From assembly GCA_964481145.1 (NCBI GenBank), contig CAYZTA010000017.1, positions 1 to 64,000 on the forward strand: a stretch of DNA of 64,000 nt, given 5' to 3'. Numbering within the stretch: the first letter of the stretch is position 1; the number at the start of each line of letters is the position of its first letter. A program made the translations under genes and the position numbers. The notes under the pieces were generated by a model. The model worked only from the letters and a program-made list of their open reading frames with translations, had not been told where the DNA came from and searched no databases. Below, piece after piece: positions 36,109 to 45,200 of the stretch. The stretch is from Sandaracinus sp964481145. GTDB lineage: Bacteria > Myxococcota_A > Polyangia > Polyangiales > Sandaracinaceae.

Positions 36109-36816
36109 ATGCTCGACCCCCTCCCATTGGCTCAACGGCCGCACGATTTTTTGAGCCGGTTTGGAAGCCTCAGGTCTCCTTTACCTGGAGTTGTCTTGAG
36201 TCCACCCGCCATCCCATCCTCTTCGCCTGTTCTCTCCGATATCACTGAACTGCCAACGATATCATTTCATGCGGACAGCGAACTCGTAGAACGCGCGCGC
36301 AACGGCGATCGTTGGGCGGAGGAAGCGCTGTATCGTCGTCATGTTCGCGCTGTGACGAACGCCGTCACTCGGCTGCTCGGTCGCGTGGTCGACGCCGACG
36401 ACGTGATCCAAGAAACATTCGTACGAGCCTTCGAACGGATTCACGAAGTCCGCGATGGAGTCGCTTTCCGCGCGTGGGTACAACGCATCGCGGTCACGCT
36501 TTGTCATAGTCGCTTTCGACGGAACAAGTTGATGCGGATGCTCGGCCTCGATCGAGGAAATGACGACGCCACCATGGACGCACTGGCGAGCCAAGGAAGT
36601 CGTCCGGATCTGTCGGCAGAATTGCGAGAGATCGAGAGGACGCTCCAAACGCTGCCTTTGGCATCTCGTTCGGCTTGGATTCTCCATCGTGTCGAGGGAT
36701 GGACCCTTCACGAGACCGCCAACGCGCTCGATATTTCGCTCGCGACCGCCAAGCGTCGTCTTGCGGAAGCCGACTTGCGGATGAGCAAGCTCCGCGATGA
36801 GGATCGAGGAGCGTGA
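36109..36816 (+). CDS. ECF-type RNA polymerase sigma factor (module A)
   Basis: A 235-residue protein. Region 2 is DRWAEEALYRRHVRAVTNAV then VVDADDVIQETFVRAFERI; region 4 is LPLASRSAWILHRVEGWTLH followed by the HTH ANALDISLATAKRRLAEADL. About 50 N-terminal residues are Pro/Ser-rich and may not be translated; ATG 36082 would overlap the divergent gene's start, so ATG 36109 is preferred. Its stop overlaps the FecR-type gene start (TGATG). It should direct transcription of its own operon and perhaps of the divergent envelope genes, with the FecR-like protein as partner. Confidence 0.85.
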   Translation: MLDPLPLAQRPHDFLSRFGSLRSPLPGVVLSPPAIPSSSPVLSDITELPTISFHADSELVERARNGDRWAEEALYRRHVRAVTNAVTRLLGRVVDADDVIQETFVRAFERIHEVRDGVAFRAWVQRIAVTLCHSRFRRNKLMRMLGLDRGNDDATMDALASQGSRPDLSAELREIERTLQTLPLASRSAWILHRVEGWTLHETANALDISLATAKRRLAEADLRMSKLRDEDRGA

Positions 36817-37976
36817 TGAGCGGCCTCGACCCGAACATGATTCGAGACATCCTTCCCGATGCGCACGACGAAGCGCGGACCACTCGCAATTGGGAGGGGA
36901 TTTTTTGGCGCCGGCAACGTTTTGCTCGGGCAAAGCGTCCATGGCTGCTCGCGTGCGCCGGTGGATTTGCGGTCGCTTTGACCGCATTCATCGGGTGGAT
37001 CGCGAGGGCTCCTGAGGGTCCGGCGCGGCTGACCGTACATGGAGGGGACGCCATTCCTGAGATCATCGCCGATCGCGTTCTGCTCTCTGACGGATCGCGA
37101 GTCGAGATCTCATCTGGAGGACGCCTCGAACTTCTCGAGAACGGCCCGGATCGCATCCGCTGGTGGCTTCGCGAAGGGCGCGCCGAATTCGATGTCACGC
37201 CTGATGGACCACGACGATGGGTGATCGAAACTCACCTCATCACCGTCGAAGTGTTGGGCACAGTCTTCTCCGTCGAAGAGAGTGAGCATGACGTGCGCGT
37301 GCGCGTCGAACGCGGAATCGTATTGGTCCGTGGTGAGCGCGTGCCCGAAGGCATGCGTCGCCTCGTCAGAGGTGACGAGATCACGGTCCCCATCCACGAC
37401 GACTCCGTATCGGTGGCTCACGATGATGCAGACGAGCAAGTCGGCAGTCAGCTCGATGTGCCACTTTTGGACGAACCTTCGAGCGACGCTCCGAACGGCG
37501 ACCCCACGTCCCGGCAACGGCAGAGCTCGCTCGAACACGTTGAACGTCCCCCGACCATCGAAACACCGAGGCCTAATCTCGATGTACCGGAGATCGAAGT
37601 CGTGTCGGTGCGCGAACGCTTTCATCGAGCCGATACACTGCGCGCGCAGGGACGCTTGGACGAAGCTGTCGCGCTGCTCGATGCGATCGCAAATGATGTC
37701 GGTGCGAGCTCGGAACGTGGCCTTGCGATGCTCACGCTTGCGCGCATCGAGCTCGACCCCCGTGATCGCCCCGCCATCGCTGCGAATGCATTTGCACGTG
37801 CCGTCGCGTTAGGACTGCCCGCGGTTCTCGAAGATGACGCGCGGGCACGACGGGTCGAAGCGCTTGCCCGAATCCCGGATCTTTTGGCAGCGCGAGCTGC
37901 CGCGGAGGAATATCACCGTTTTCACCCAGAAGGTCGTTGGCGCGACGAGGTTGACAGGTGGGCCGACTTGCGTTGA
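36816..37976 (+). CDS. FecR-domain, single-pass membrane protein with TPR-like tail (module A)
   Basis: A 386-residue protein. A cytoplasmic N-terminus of about 45 residues precedes one helix (WLLACAGGFAVALTAFIGWI). A FecR domain follows (LLSDGSRVEISSGGRLELLE, then IRWWLREGRAEFDV, VIETHLITVEVLGTVFSVEE, and VRVERGIVLVRGE). After a Pro/Thr-rich linker the last 120 residues form TPR-like helices (RADTLRAQGRLDEAVALLDA) ending WRDEVDRWADLR. It is likely an anti-sigma or signal-relay protein. The start overlaps the sigma stop; the 3' end overlaps the barrel gene by 19 bases. Confidence 0.8.
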   Translation: MSGLDPNMIRDILPDAHDEARTTRNWEGIFWRRQRFARAKRPWLLACAGGFAVALTAFIGWIARAPEGPARLTVHGGDAIPEIIADRVLLSDGSRVEISSGGRLELLENGPDRIRWWLREGRAEFDVTPDGPRRWVIETHLITVEVLGTVFSVEESEHDVRVRVERGIVLVRGERVPEGMRRLVRGDEITVPIHDDSVSVAHDDADEQVGSQLDVPLLDEPSSDAPNGDPTSRQRQSSLEHVERPPTIETPRPNLDVPEIEVVSVRERFHRADTLRAQGRLDEAVALLDAIANDVGASSERGLAMLTLARIELDPRDRPAIAANAFARAVALGLPAVLEDDARARRVEALARIPDLLAARAAAEEYHRFHPEGRWRDEVDRWADLR

Positions 37977-38935
37977 TCGCTATTCTGATCGCGTGGACGC
38001 TGGATGCCTTCGCAGCTTCTGCTTTGGGTGATGCAGGTCTGCGCATCCCGCCCTTTTCGTGTGATGCGGCGCATGTCGACCTCGTCCTTTTGCGGAACTT
38101 GCTCATCATCGAGCTAGGCGGAACCAATCTCGATGATAGGCATGCACAACTCGAGTTGACGGTGGATCCCGCGATCTGCAATGCCGATGCAATGGTCCTC
38201 GAGCTCGTGGTGCGGGATCTTGCGAGCTCACGACTCGAGCGCATCACCGAGACAATCCCCGAAACCGGGGATTTAGAAACCAGAGCACGAGTCCTCTCGC
38301 TTGCGCTCGCGGATCGGGTTCGGCACACCATCGATCGGTTCGAGGGGCTGCGAGCGACTTCGGTTGCTGTCGAGCCCTCGATGGAGTCCACGACGCAAGG
38401 CCAAGAAGCGCCGCCTTCGCCATGGAGTGTCGGTCTCTCCTCCGAGGGCCGGCTCACTCCGACATCGGGCACGTGGACTCTCGGGATGCGCGCTGACGTG
38501 ACGTGGCGATGGGACCCTGCATGGCGATTGAGAATCGACGCGGGTGCAGCCGGATCACACGGCACGACGCTCCAGCGTGGTGTGCTCGAAAGCGAAGTCG
38601 ACCTCGTGCTTGCGACCGCAGGCGCCGCACTGGGGCTGACGATCTTCGATAGCAGCGGTTTCGATCTCCATGGCGCGTTGCGCGCCGAGTTTGGAGTCGT
38701 CGCGCTCTTCACGAGATTCCTCGACGAGTTCACAGGATCGCAAAGTGTTCCTTTCGGAACTCTCGGATTTTGTATCAGCGGCGCGTGGTGGATTCAGAGA
38801 GCGTTCGCGCTCTCGGCCGAATTCCGCCTCTCCGCAGTGGTGTTTGGTGTTCGCGAGGTCACGCTCACCGGAAATCCGATCGATCTTTCGATTGTGACGC
38901 TCGATCTCTTGCTCGGCGTTCGCTTCGGAACGTAA
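37958..38935 (+). CDS. outer-membrane protein of sigma module A
   Basis: A 325-residue protein starting at GTG 37958 with signal LALIAILIAWTLDAFAASAL. The first 130 mature residues form an alpha/beta domain (VDLVLLRNLLIIELGGTNL, then LETRARVLSLALADRVRHTI). The last 180 are a beta-barrel (TWTLGMRADVTWRWDPAW, AAGSHGTTLQRGVLESEVDL, SIVTLDLLLGVRFGT). The same two-part plan is found in the protein at 45201-46256, which is also tied to a sigma factor. No family name is known to me. It probably receives or responds to an envelope signal. The 3' end overlaps a convergent gene by 71 bases. Confidence 0.65.
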   Translation: MGRLALIAILIAWTLDAFAASALGDAGLRIPPFSCDAAHVDLVLLRNLLIIELGGTNLDDRHAQLELTVDPAICNADAMVLELVVRDLASSRLERITETIPETGDLETRARVLSLALADRVRHTIDRFEGLRATSVAVEPSMESTTQGQEAPPSPWSVGLSSEGRLTPTSGTWTLGMRADVTWRWDPAWRLRIDAGAAGSHGTTLQRGVLESEVDLVLATAGAALGLTIFDSSGFDLHGALRAEFGVVALFTRFLDEFTGSQSVPFGTLGFCISGAWWIQRAFALSAEFRLSAVVFGVREVTLTGNPIDLSIVTLDLLLGVRFGT

Positions 38936-39968
38936 GGCTCATCACCATCACATCGATGTATGTCCCGCGTCGAAACGCGGCCGCGCGCAATACGCCTTCG
39001 GGTTCGAATCCAAACTGGCGATAGAGCGCTTGGGCGCGCTCGTTGTCGATGTACACCTCGAGGGACACTCGCTTCGCACCGAGCCAAGAATCCGCGAGCT
39101 CGAGACACGCCTTGGTGAGCGCGCGACCCACGCCTCGACCCTGAAATTCAGGGGCGACGGAGATCCCGAATCCGAGTGAATGCGCGAGACGGGGCGATGA
39201 ATTCGCGAAGAGCGCAGCCGAGCCAACGAGCTCGTCAGATACGAACGCAGCCAAAGCACGGACGGTCCCCTCATTTCTCGTCAGCCGGTGTCGCCACTCC
39301 TGCACGCTTTGAAACGGCGTCGCAAACGTGCCTTCCATCACTGAAGCCGTGCTTTGAAAGCGAGCCATGGCCTCGGCATCGTCGGGACGAGAGGGGCGTA
39401 TCTTGATCGTCTCGAACGCAACCCCCCGCGGACGGATCTCGGCCGGCAAACCAAGCTCTGGGGGCGCCACGAATCCCGGACGGATGCGCCCCATGTGCAA
39501 GACATCGATCATCTTCCCGTCGCGCAGCATGTCGCAGCGTTTGTGCGCCTCGACTTGGAAACCGAGCGACTCGTAGAGCCGAATCGCCGGCTCATGATCG
39601 GCGTGCACGTCGAGCTCGAGCCGCACGAACCCCCACCACAAATCTGCCGCGTCACACAGCGCACCCACGAGCCTTCGGCCGATGCCCTTTCTCCATGCGA
39701 TGGGATCGACCGCGACCCACACCTTCGCGATGTGTCTTCGTCTTGCGATGAGCTGCCCCTCGAGCATCGCGACGCCAAGCAGCTGGCTACCTTCGAATGC
39801 GCCGACGAAACTCGAACGCTCGTGGGGGAGATCGAGAATGCACTTCTTCCATCCATCGAGCCCATCGGTCGGCGACCCAACGACGCTGCGCGCGACCTCA
39901 GGGTGCGCGCAGATACGGTGCACCTCGTTCGCATCATCGAGAGTCAATGCGCGAATCTCGATAGCCAT
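38865..39968 (-). CDS. protein with two GNAT acetyltransferase domains
   Basis: A 367-residue protein from ATG 39968 (MAIEIRALTLDDANEV). The first GNAT domain has acetyl-CoA motif VAVDPIAWRKGIGRRLVGAL and AIRLYESLGFQVEAHKRCDM. The second has ISVAPEFQGRGVGRALTKAC and RAQALYRQFGFEPEGVLRAA. Both end with the ALYxxxGF form seen in RimJ/PhnO-like enzymes. Substrates cannot be told. It lies 13 bases after the M20 peptidase gene in the same direction. The 3' end overlaps the convergent barrel gene. Confidence 0.88.
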   Translation of the reverse strand: MAIEIRALTLDDANEVHRICAHPEVARSVVGSPTDGLDGWKKCILDLPHERSSFVGAFEGSQLLGVAMLEGQLIARRRHIAKVWVAVDPIAWRKGIGRRLVGALCDAADLWWGFVRLELDVHADHEPAIRLYESLGFQVEAHKRCDMLRDGKMIDVLHMGRIRPGFVAPPELGLPAEIRPRGVAFETIKIRPSRPDDAEAMARFQSTASVMEGTFATPFQSVQEWRHRLTRNEGTVRALAAFVSDELVGSAALFANSSPRLAHSLGFGISVAPEFQGRGVGRALTKACLELADSWLGAKRVSLEVYIDNERAQALYRQFGFEPEGVLRAAAFRRGTYIDVMVMSLTFRSERRARDRASQSKDRSDFR

Positions 39969-39981
39969 TCGATGGCCCTCC

Positions 39982-41379
39982 TCACCCGTGCGCGAGCTCT
40001 GACACGGACGCGAGCTCGGCATAGAGATGCACATTCGCGAGGATGGCCTTTCGGAACACCTCGAGATGCATCGATTCATTCGGCCCGTGTGCGCCGGTTT
40101 CAGGATCCATCACGCCGTTCAGAATCAACGGCCGATCCCCATATCGACGACCGAAGAGCGCCACGAACGGAATCGATCCCCCCACCCCAACCTGCAAAAG
40201 CTCTTTGCCCCATGCTGCGCGGTACGCGCGGTGGGCGGCCTCGAATGCAGGCCCCTTCGGCTCGTAAAGCCAGCTCATCCCAGGCTTTCCGCGCACTTCG
40301 AGCGAGACGCGCAGCCCTTTCGGCACATCGCGCATCAGCTCGGCGCGCACGAGCGACAAGAGCTCGTGCGCTTCTTGTCCTGGCGCGACACGGAACGAGA
40401 GCACGCATGCCCCGCTTCGACGCACCGCATTCTTCTCGGAGCCCGCAGGCGGCAATGTCGTCGAGAGCACGGTCACGGCCGGTTGACGCCACACCCACTC
40501 AGCCGGCGGGGTGCCATGATCGGGAAGCGGCTCCACACCGTCGAGCAATCGCGCCCCACGTCGAACCACCTCCGGCCCGAGAGGCACATTCCATGCGGCG
40601 CGGCTCCATGCTTCGGGTACCTTCTGCCGCCCGAGCTTCAACCGCCCATCCGCATCGACGAGTCGCGACACGAGCTGCATCAACACGATCGCAGGATCAG
40701 GGATCAGATTCCCCCAAAGCCCGGAATGCACATCCGACGCGAGCGCGTCGATGCGGAGCTCCGCTTCCACCAATCCGCGCAACGAGACCGTCAAACCGGG
40801 CGTGTCGATCGACGGATTTTCGCAATCCGTCAGCACCATGACATCGCTCTCGAAGGCGTCTGGATACTCGTCCATGAAGCGCTCGAGATTGGGAGAACCG
40901 ATCTCCTCTTCGGCCTCGATGAGCAGCTTGATATTGCACGGCAGCTCACCAGCCACAGCCAACCAGCTCTCGAGCGCCGCCAGATGCGAAACCCAGCCGC
41001 CCATGTCGTCGGCAGAGCCACGCGCATAAACGCGCTCGCCGCGATGGACCATTTCGTGCGGCGGCGCAGACCAATCTTCTCCTGCCACGGGCTGCAGATC
41101 GAGATGTCCATACACCAAAATCGTCGGTTTTTCCTTGGATTCGATGCGTTCTGCCGCCACACACGGAAGCGCCCCCTCGAGCTCCAAGAGACGCGCATTG
41201 GCAAAGCCCATCTCCGCGAGATCACCCCTAATTTTCTGAGCGAGCGCGCGCACATCGGTCACATGCGTCGGATCACATGAGATCGCGGGAAAGCGGAGAT
41301 ACGAGGCGAGCCGATCGATCGTCGATTGAAAACGGTCACCGGCGTGTCGCGCCACTTCGGAAGTCTTCGGATGGCTCAT
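39982..41379 (-). CDS. M20-family zinc dipeptidase/peptidase
   Basis: A 465-residue protein. The di-zinc ligands are all visible: ILVYGHLDLQP (HxD), GSADDMGGWVSHL (bridging Asp), LIEAEEEIGSPNLE (general base Glu and ligand Glu), VLTDCENPSIDTPG (Asp), and GPNESMHLEVF (last His). A dimerisation lid domain sits between. The form matches the dipeptidase group near carnosinase/PepV-like M20 enzymes. It is cytoplasmic, with no signal peptide. It is co-directional with the GNAT gene 13 bases downstream. Confidence 0.92.
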   Translation of the reverse strand: MSHPKTSEVARHAGDRFQSTIDRLASYLRFPAISCDPTHVTDVRALAQKIRGDLAEMGFANARLLELEGALPCVAAERIESKEKPTILVYGHLDLQPVAGEDWSAPPHEMVHRGERVYARGSADDMGGWVSHLAALESWLAVAGELPCNIKLLIEAEEEIGSPNLERFMDEYPDAFESDVMVLTDCENPSIDTPGLTVSLRGLVEAELRIDALASDVHSGLWGNLIPDPAIVLMQLVSRLVDADGRLKLGRQKVPEAWSRAAWNVPLGPEVVRRGARLLDGVEPLPDHGTPPAEWVWRQPAVTVLSTTLPPAGSEKNAVRRSGACVLSFRVAPGQEAHELLSLVRAELMRDVPKGLRVSLEVRGKPGMSWLYEPKGPAFEAAHRAYRAAWGKELLQVGVGGSIPFVALFGRRYGDRPLILNGVMDPETGAHGPNESMHLEVFRKAILANVHLYAELASVSELAHG

Positions 41380-41477
41380 GATTTAGGATTCCTCGTCGAG
41401 GGGACGCATCATAGTCGCCGCCTCCGTGCGGATCGAGCCGTGAATCGCGAGCGCACCACGTGGTAGCCTCCCGAGCG

Positions 41478-43376
41478 ATGGCAGCTCGCTACCAAGCGGA
41501 ACTCCGCCGCGCCTTTCACGCGTCCAGGCCCGTGCTTTGGGCGATCGTCGCGGACACCAATCGCATCGATCGCACCGCTGGACTCACCGCACCTCGCTAC
41601 AAATGGATCCACGAACAGGGTCGGCTCGTCCGTCACGCAACGGCCACCGAGCTCGGCATGGAGCTCCAATGGATCGAGCCTCCTTACCGGTGGATCGAAG
41701 GGCGCTTCGTCGAATCGCATCGTCGGTTCATCAAGGGTCCGGTCCGTGAAGGTGGATTTCGCGTGCACCTCCATGACACCGAGGACGGCGGCACGATGGT
41801 GCACGCCACACTCTACGTCGAAGCTCCACTCTGGGTCGGCTTCATTCAAAAGCAAAAATTCCAACGTGCCCTCGCGCAATACTTCGAAGCGATTCAGACC
41901 GTCCTCGAAGGCGCGGGGCCGATCGAGCTCGCCGAGAACGAGCCCGCTGCCGTGCAAGCTCGTCGCGTGCTTTCAGCGATCTATGCACCCGTGATCGCCG
42001 GACCACGCACCCCCATCGACGAAGAACTGCTCTCCTCCCGTGTCGAAGCGATGCGAAGCGCCCCTGTCGAGCCCGCGATCGTCGATCGATTGATCGCGTT
42101 CGTGCGAGATGGAGCAGACGACGATGTCTCTCAGATGCGCCCATTCGAACTTGCGCGTACATGGGGGCTCGAGCGCCGCGAAGTCCTTCGTGCGTTCCTC
42201 TACGGCGCACAATGCGGTCTCGTCCAACTGAACTGGCAAATCAATTGCCCCGTGTGTCGGGTGGGCGCGCGCATCACCAGCGAGCTCCGCGCGATCGATG
42301 GGAAGTCCCATTGTGGTGCGTGTGAAATCGATTACGACGCGGACTTCGCGCGACACATCGAGGCGGTTTTCCCGGTCCATCCCGCGCTTCGCCCCGCCCA
42401 TCCCAAGCTCTATTGCGCATCGAGTCCGTCCTTTCTTCCCCACGTCTTCGCGCAGCTCCGCCTCGCACCGAACACCACTCGAGAGGACCTCATCGAGCTC
42501 CCCGCTGGTTTGATTCATCTCCGAACTCTCTGGACGCGCCACACCAGCGATACATCCATCGACGATGCGCGCCCCTTGGAGCTTCGCATTCGCGTGATGG
42601 AGGATGAGATCGAAGTCTCTCATCTCGGCGTGGCACCTCCTCACATGCCCACCAAACTCGTCACGACAAACACCACCTCGAGTGAAGTCATGCTCCTGCT
42701 CGAGCGTGGTGGTTGGACGGCGGATGCCGTCCTCGGAACCGTGATCGCATCGATGCCTGAGTTTGCGAGCTTGTTCGCGACCGAAGCTCCCGCTTCGGGC
42801 GTCGAGCTCAGCGTGGCTCATATCGCGCTTCTCTTCAGCGATTTGACGGGAAGCACGGCGCTCTACGAGCGGGTCGGCGATGCGCGCGCGTTCGCGATGG
42901 TCGAAGACCATTTCCGCGTCATGGAATCCGTCGTGGGAGCTGCGGGTGGAGCGATCGTCAAAACGATGGGCGACGCGGTGATGGCGAGCTTCCCCACCGA
43001 GCGCGAGGCGATGACGGCAGCCTTACAGATGATCGAGCTCCACGATTCGAAGTTCGACGGCACCGCCCTCGGCGTGAAAATCGGCATTCATGCGGGGCCG
43101 TGCCTTGCAGTCCGCGCAAACGACCGCCTCGATTATTTCGGCTCGACCGTCAATATCGCCGCGCGATTGCAGGCTCAGGCACAAGCGAGCGAGATCGTCG
43201 TCACCGAACGATTCTCGAAAGAGCCTGTGATCGAGAGCTTGATAGGACGCCTTCCGAGCCGGCGGTTCGATGCCTCACTCAAAGGCATCCAAAACGAAGT
43301 CCGGCTCGTGGCCATCGACGCCAGCGGATCAAGCCGTTTCGCTACGACCGAACGCGCGGTCGAGAACGGGCTTTAG
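41478..43376 (+). CDS. adenylate cyclase with SRPBCC and DUF5939-like domains
   Basis: A 632-residue protein from ATG 41478. Residues about 1-155 are an SRPBCC/START-like fold (LRRAFHASRPVLWAIVADTN, RFVESHRRFIKGPVREGGFR). Residues about 160-400 match DUF5939, including a zinc-ribbon (INCPVCRVGARI with SHCGACEIDYDADF). The C-terminus is a class III cyclase: IALLFSDLTGSTALYERVG and IVKTMGDAVMASFP give the metal Asp pair and the adenine-selecting Lys, and LDYFGSTVNIAARL supplies Asp, Asn and Arg. It should make cAMP, perhaps in response to a hydrophobic ligand bound by the SRPBCC part; that is inference. Confidence 0.88.
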   Translation: MAARYQAELRRAFHASRPVLWAIVADTNRIDRTAGLTAPRYKWIHEQGRLVRHATATELGMELQWIEPPYRWIEGRFVESHRRFIKGPVREGGFRVHLHDTEDGGTMVHATLYVEAPLWVGFIQKQKFQRALAQYFEAIQTVLEGAGPIELAENEPAAVQARRVLSAIYAPVIAGPRTPIDEELLSSRVEAMRSAPVEPAIVDRLIAFVRDGADDDVSQMRPFELARTWGLERREVLRAFLYGAQCGLVQLNWQINCPVCRVGARITSELRAIDGKSHCGACEIDYDADFARHIEAVFPVHPALRPAHPKLYCASSPSFLPHVFAQLRLAPNTTREDLIELPAGLIHLRTLWTRHTSDTSIDDARPLELRIRVMEDEIEVSHLGVAPPHMPTKLVTTNTTSSEVMLLLERGGWTADAVLGTVIASMPEFASLFATEAPASGVELSVAHIALLFSDLTGSTALYERVGDARAFAMVEDHFRVMESVVGAAGGAIVKTMGDAVMASFPTEREAMTAALQMIELHDSKFDGTALGVKIGIHAGPCLAVRANDRLDYFGSTVNIAARLQAQAQASEIVVTERFSKEPVIESLIGRLPSRRFDASLKGIQNEVRLVAIDASGSSRFATTERAVENGL

Positions 43377-43664
43377 CTCACCGCTCTCGTACATGTCTCG
43401 CACGATATCGCAACCGCCGACGAAGCGACCTTCGATATAGAGCTGCGGGAACGTCGGCCAGCTCGCGTACTCCTTCATGCCCTGTCGGAGCTCGGAGTCC
43501 TGAAGGATGTTCACGGTCTGAAAATCGGCGTCGAGCCGCTTCAGCACCTCGCACACCGTCGCGGAAAAGCCGCATTGCGGAAAGTTCTTCGAGCCCTTCA
43601 TGAAGAGCACGACTTTGTGCGATCCAAGGATCTCCTCGATGCGCTGTTTGAGCTGTTCGTCCAT
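43329..43664 (-). CDS. grxD: monothiol glutaredoxin (Grx4 family)
   Basis: A 111-residue protein from ATG 43664. The monothiol site is FPQCGFSATVCEVL (CGFS); SWPTFPQLYIEGRFVGGCDI gives the cis-Pro and glutathione-binding loop. Such proteins bind a [2Fe-2S] cluster bridged with glutathione and deliver clusters or sense iron. It lies 10 bases after a BolA gene, the classical partner. The 3' end overlaps the convergent cyclase gene by 48 bases. Confidence 0.95.
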   Translation of the reverse strand: MDEQLKQRIEEILGSHKVVLFMKGSKNFPQCGFSATVCEVLKRLDADFQTVNILQDSELRQGMKEYASWPTFPQLYIEGRFVGGCDIVRDMYESGELKPVLDRAFGRSETA

Positions 43665-43674
43665 CGCCGTTCTC

Positions 43675-43932
43675 CTACGATTGCCCGGTCTTTTCCCAAG
43701 ACTCCGGCGTATACGTCTGAAGTGCAAGCGCATGCACCGCGCCCTGCATGAGCTCACCCAACGCCCGATACACCGCCTGGTGCTGTTCGACCCGCGACAT
43801 CGTGCGGAACGCGGCACTCACGACCACCGCTTGGAAATGATCCTTGGTGCCGGTGAGGTCCTCGATGCGCAAAAACACGATATCCGGGAAAGCTTCTCGA
43901 ATCCGAGCCTCGAGAACTTGGGGTTCGACCAT
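43675..43932 (-). CDS. BolA/IbaG family protein
   Basis: An 85-residue protein with the BolA fold: LEARIREAFPDIVFLRIEDL, then DHFQAVVVSAAFRTMSRVEQ and HQAVYRALGELMQGAVHALA. The FxxxxVSxxFxxxxxxxRHxxV pattern is kept, with the His in EQHQAVY. BolA proteins form heterodimers with CGFS glutaredoxins that share a [2Fe-2S] cluster. Its immediate neighbour is that glutaredoxin, 10 bases downstream, so an operonic pair is clear. Whether it is nearer to BolA or IbaG cannot be judged here. Confidence 0.9.
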   Translation of the reverse strand: MVEPQVLEARIREAFPDIVFLRIEDLTGTKDHFQAVVVSAAFRTMSRVEQHQAVYRALGELMQGAVHALALQTYTPESWEKTGQS

Positions 43933-44028
43933 GGACGTCTCCGCTCCTTCAACGCCGCAGCGGGCGTTGGACGGGCGGAGTCGTGCGGCCAGCTCGCCCT
44001 TCCGTCAAGAAGACGCGCTCGTTCTCGG

Positions 44029-44982
44029 TCAAAGTTTGATGAAATACCGGCTCGTCGTATGGCGCGGCACGAAACGTGACATCGCCGTTCGGAGCACTTC
44101 GAAAAGGCTCGTGGTCGCGTGCGCCGGGATTCGCGCTGCGGGAACGAGCCCTACACTGCGCGCCATCGAATCGAGCGTCGCCGGAGTAAACGCATTGATG
44201 TGCTCGAGGGGATGCACCACACGCATTTGCTCGAAGCTCGAAGGCGCGCCCTCGATGCCGCGCGCATCCGGAACCTCGATCAAGACCACACCACCTGGCC
44301 GCAACGCGCGCACGACATTCGCGAGCACCTGCTTTGGCGAAGCGAGATGTTCGAGCACCTCCATCATCGTAACCACGTCGAACGGACCTTCGACGGCGGA
44401 AAGCGCTTGTTCGATGGTCGCATGGACCTCGAGCCCATTTCGCCTCGCGCGAGAGCTACGAATGCTGCTCGAATCGATCCCGTGGGCTTCGAATCCAAGC
44501 GTGCTCGCCATCCGCAACGCACGGCCGTCGCCGCAACCGAAGTCGAGCATGCGAATGGGCCATTTCGTGCCGCACAAACGATGCAAGCGCAGCATGTGTT
44601 TGAAGAGCTGACGTCCATCTTCGAAGCGGCGCGCACCGCTCTTGCGGTCCTCGTGTGCAGCCTCGAAGCGCTCGATTTGCGCCTCGTCGATCCACGAGCC
44701 GTAGAGCCGCGACATCCCTTCGTCGTCGAGGACGTATGAATGAAAAAGAAGCGAGCATCCTTCACATCGCACGAGACGAAACCGGGCGCCGTCGAGGGCG
44801 GTCTCGGGATCGGCTGCATAATCGTGTCGAGCGAGAAAGCCGCGTACAGGTTCGTCGACGAAGCGGCCCATCCATATCGTGATGACATGGGTTCCTTCAC
44901 AGCTTGGACATGTGTTCCGCTCGATGAAACGGAGGTGGCCCGAATAGGGAATTCGTACGCGTTCGCCCGCTGCGGTGCCCAT
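44029..44982 (-). CDS. class I SAM-dependent methyltransferase with zinc ribbon
   Basis: A 317-residue protein if started at ATG 44982; an ATG at 45099 would add 39 residues and neither has a strong ribosome site. The N-terminus holds CPSCEG and later RCEGCSLLF, a probable zinc ribbon of the C-methyltransferase type. The SAM motif is MLDFGCGDGRALRMASTLGF, followed by GIDSSS, FDVVTMMEVLEHLASPKQVL and LRPGGVVLIEVPD. This architecture is common among sugar or natural-product methyltransferases. No glycosylation cluster is nearby, so the target is unknown. Confidence 0.8.
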   Translation of the reverse strand: MGTAAGERVRIPYSGHLRFIERNTCPSCEGTHVITIWMGRFVDEPVRGFLARHDYAADPETALDGARFRLVRCEGCSLLFHSYVLDDEGMSRLYGSWIDEAQIERFEAAHEDRKSGARRFEDGRQLFKHMLRLHRLCGTKWPIRMLDFGCGDGRALRMASTLGFEAHGIDSSSIRSSRARRNGLEVHATIEQALSAVEGPFDVVTMMEVLEHLASPKQVLANVVRALRPGGVVLIEVPDARGIEGAPSSFEQMRVVHPLEHINAFTPATLDSMARSVGLVPAARIPAHATTSLFEVLRTAMSRFVPRHTTSRYFIKL

Positions 44983-45141
44983 GAGGCGGGAAATAACGCC
45001 CGTTTTCGACGCGCCAATTCCCACGAACGGAGGGGCGATCCTGGTTATCCGTTTTTTCCCTCCCACCTCCGCAAAGCGACTCACCGGCTCAGTTTGCATA
45101 AAATGTCGTTGGATGGCTCGATTTTGCGAATTTCCACATTT

Positions 45142-45151
45142 TTTCTAGAAA
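45142..45151. promoter_or_regulatory. palindrome in AT-rich divergent promoter region
   Basis: TTTCTAGAAA, a perfect 10-base palindrome, lies in an unusually AT-rich stretch between the divergent methyltransferase and sigma-module B genes. It may be an operator or part of a promoter. Confidence 0.25.
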
Positions 45152-45200
45152 GCCAATGTTCGTGGGAACGCCATCCAGTCCTCCGGCGACAGAGCTCACG

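Noticed and set aside
39354..40841. Long plus-strand open frame (about 495 codons)
   Set aside because: Antisense to the GNAT and M20 genes, which have complete motif sets. The frame is Arg/Ala/Ser-rich without any domain.
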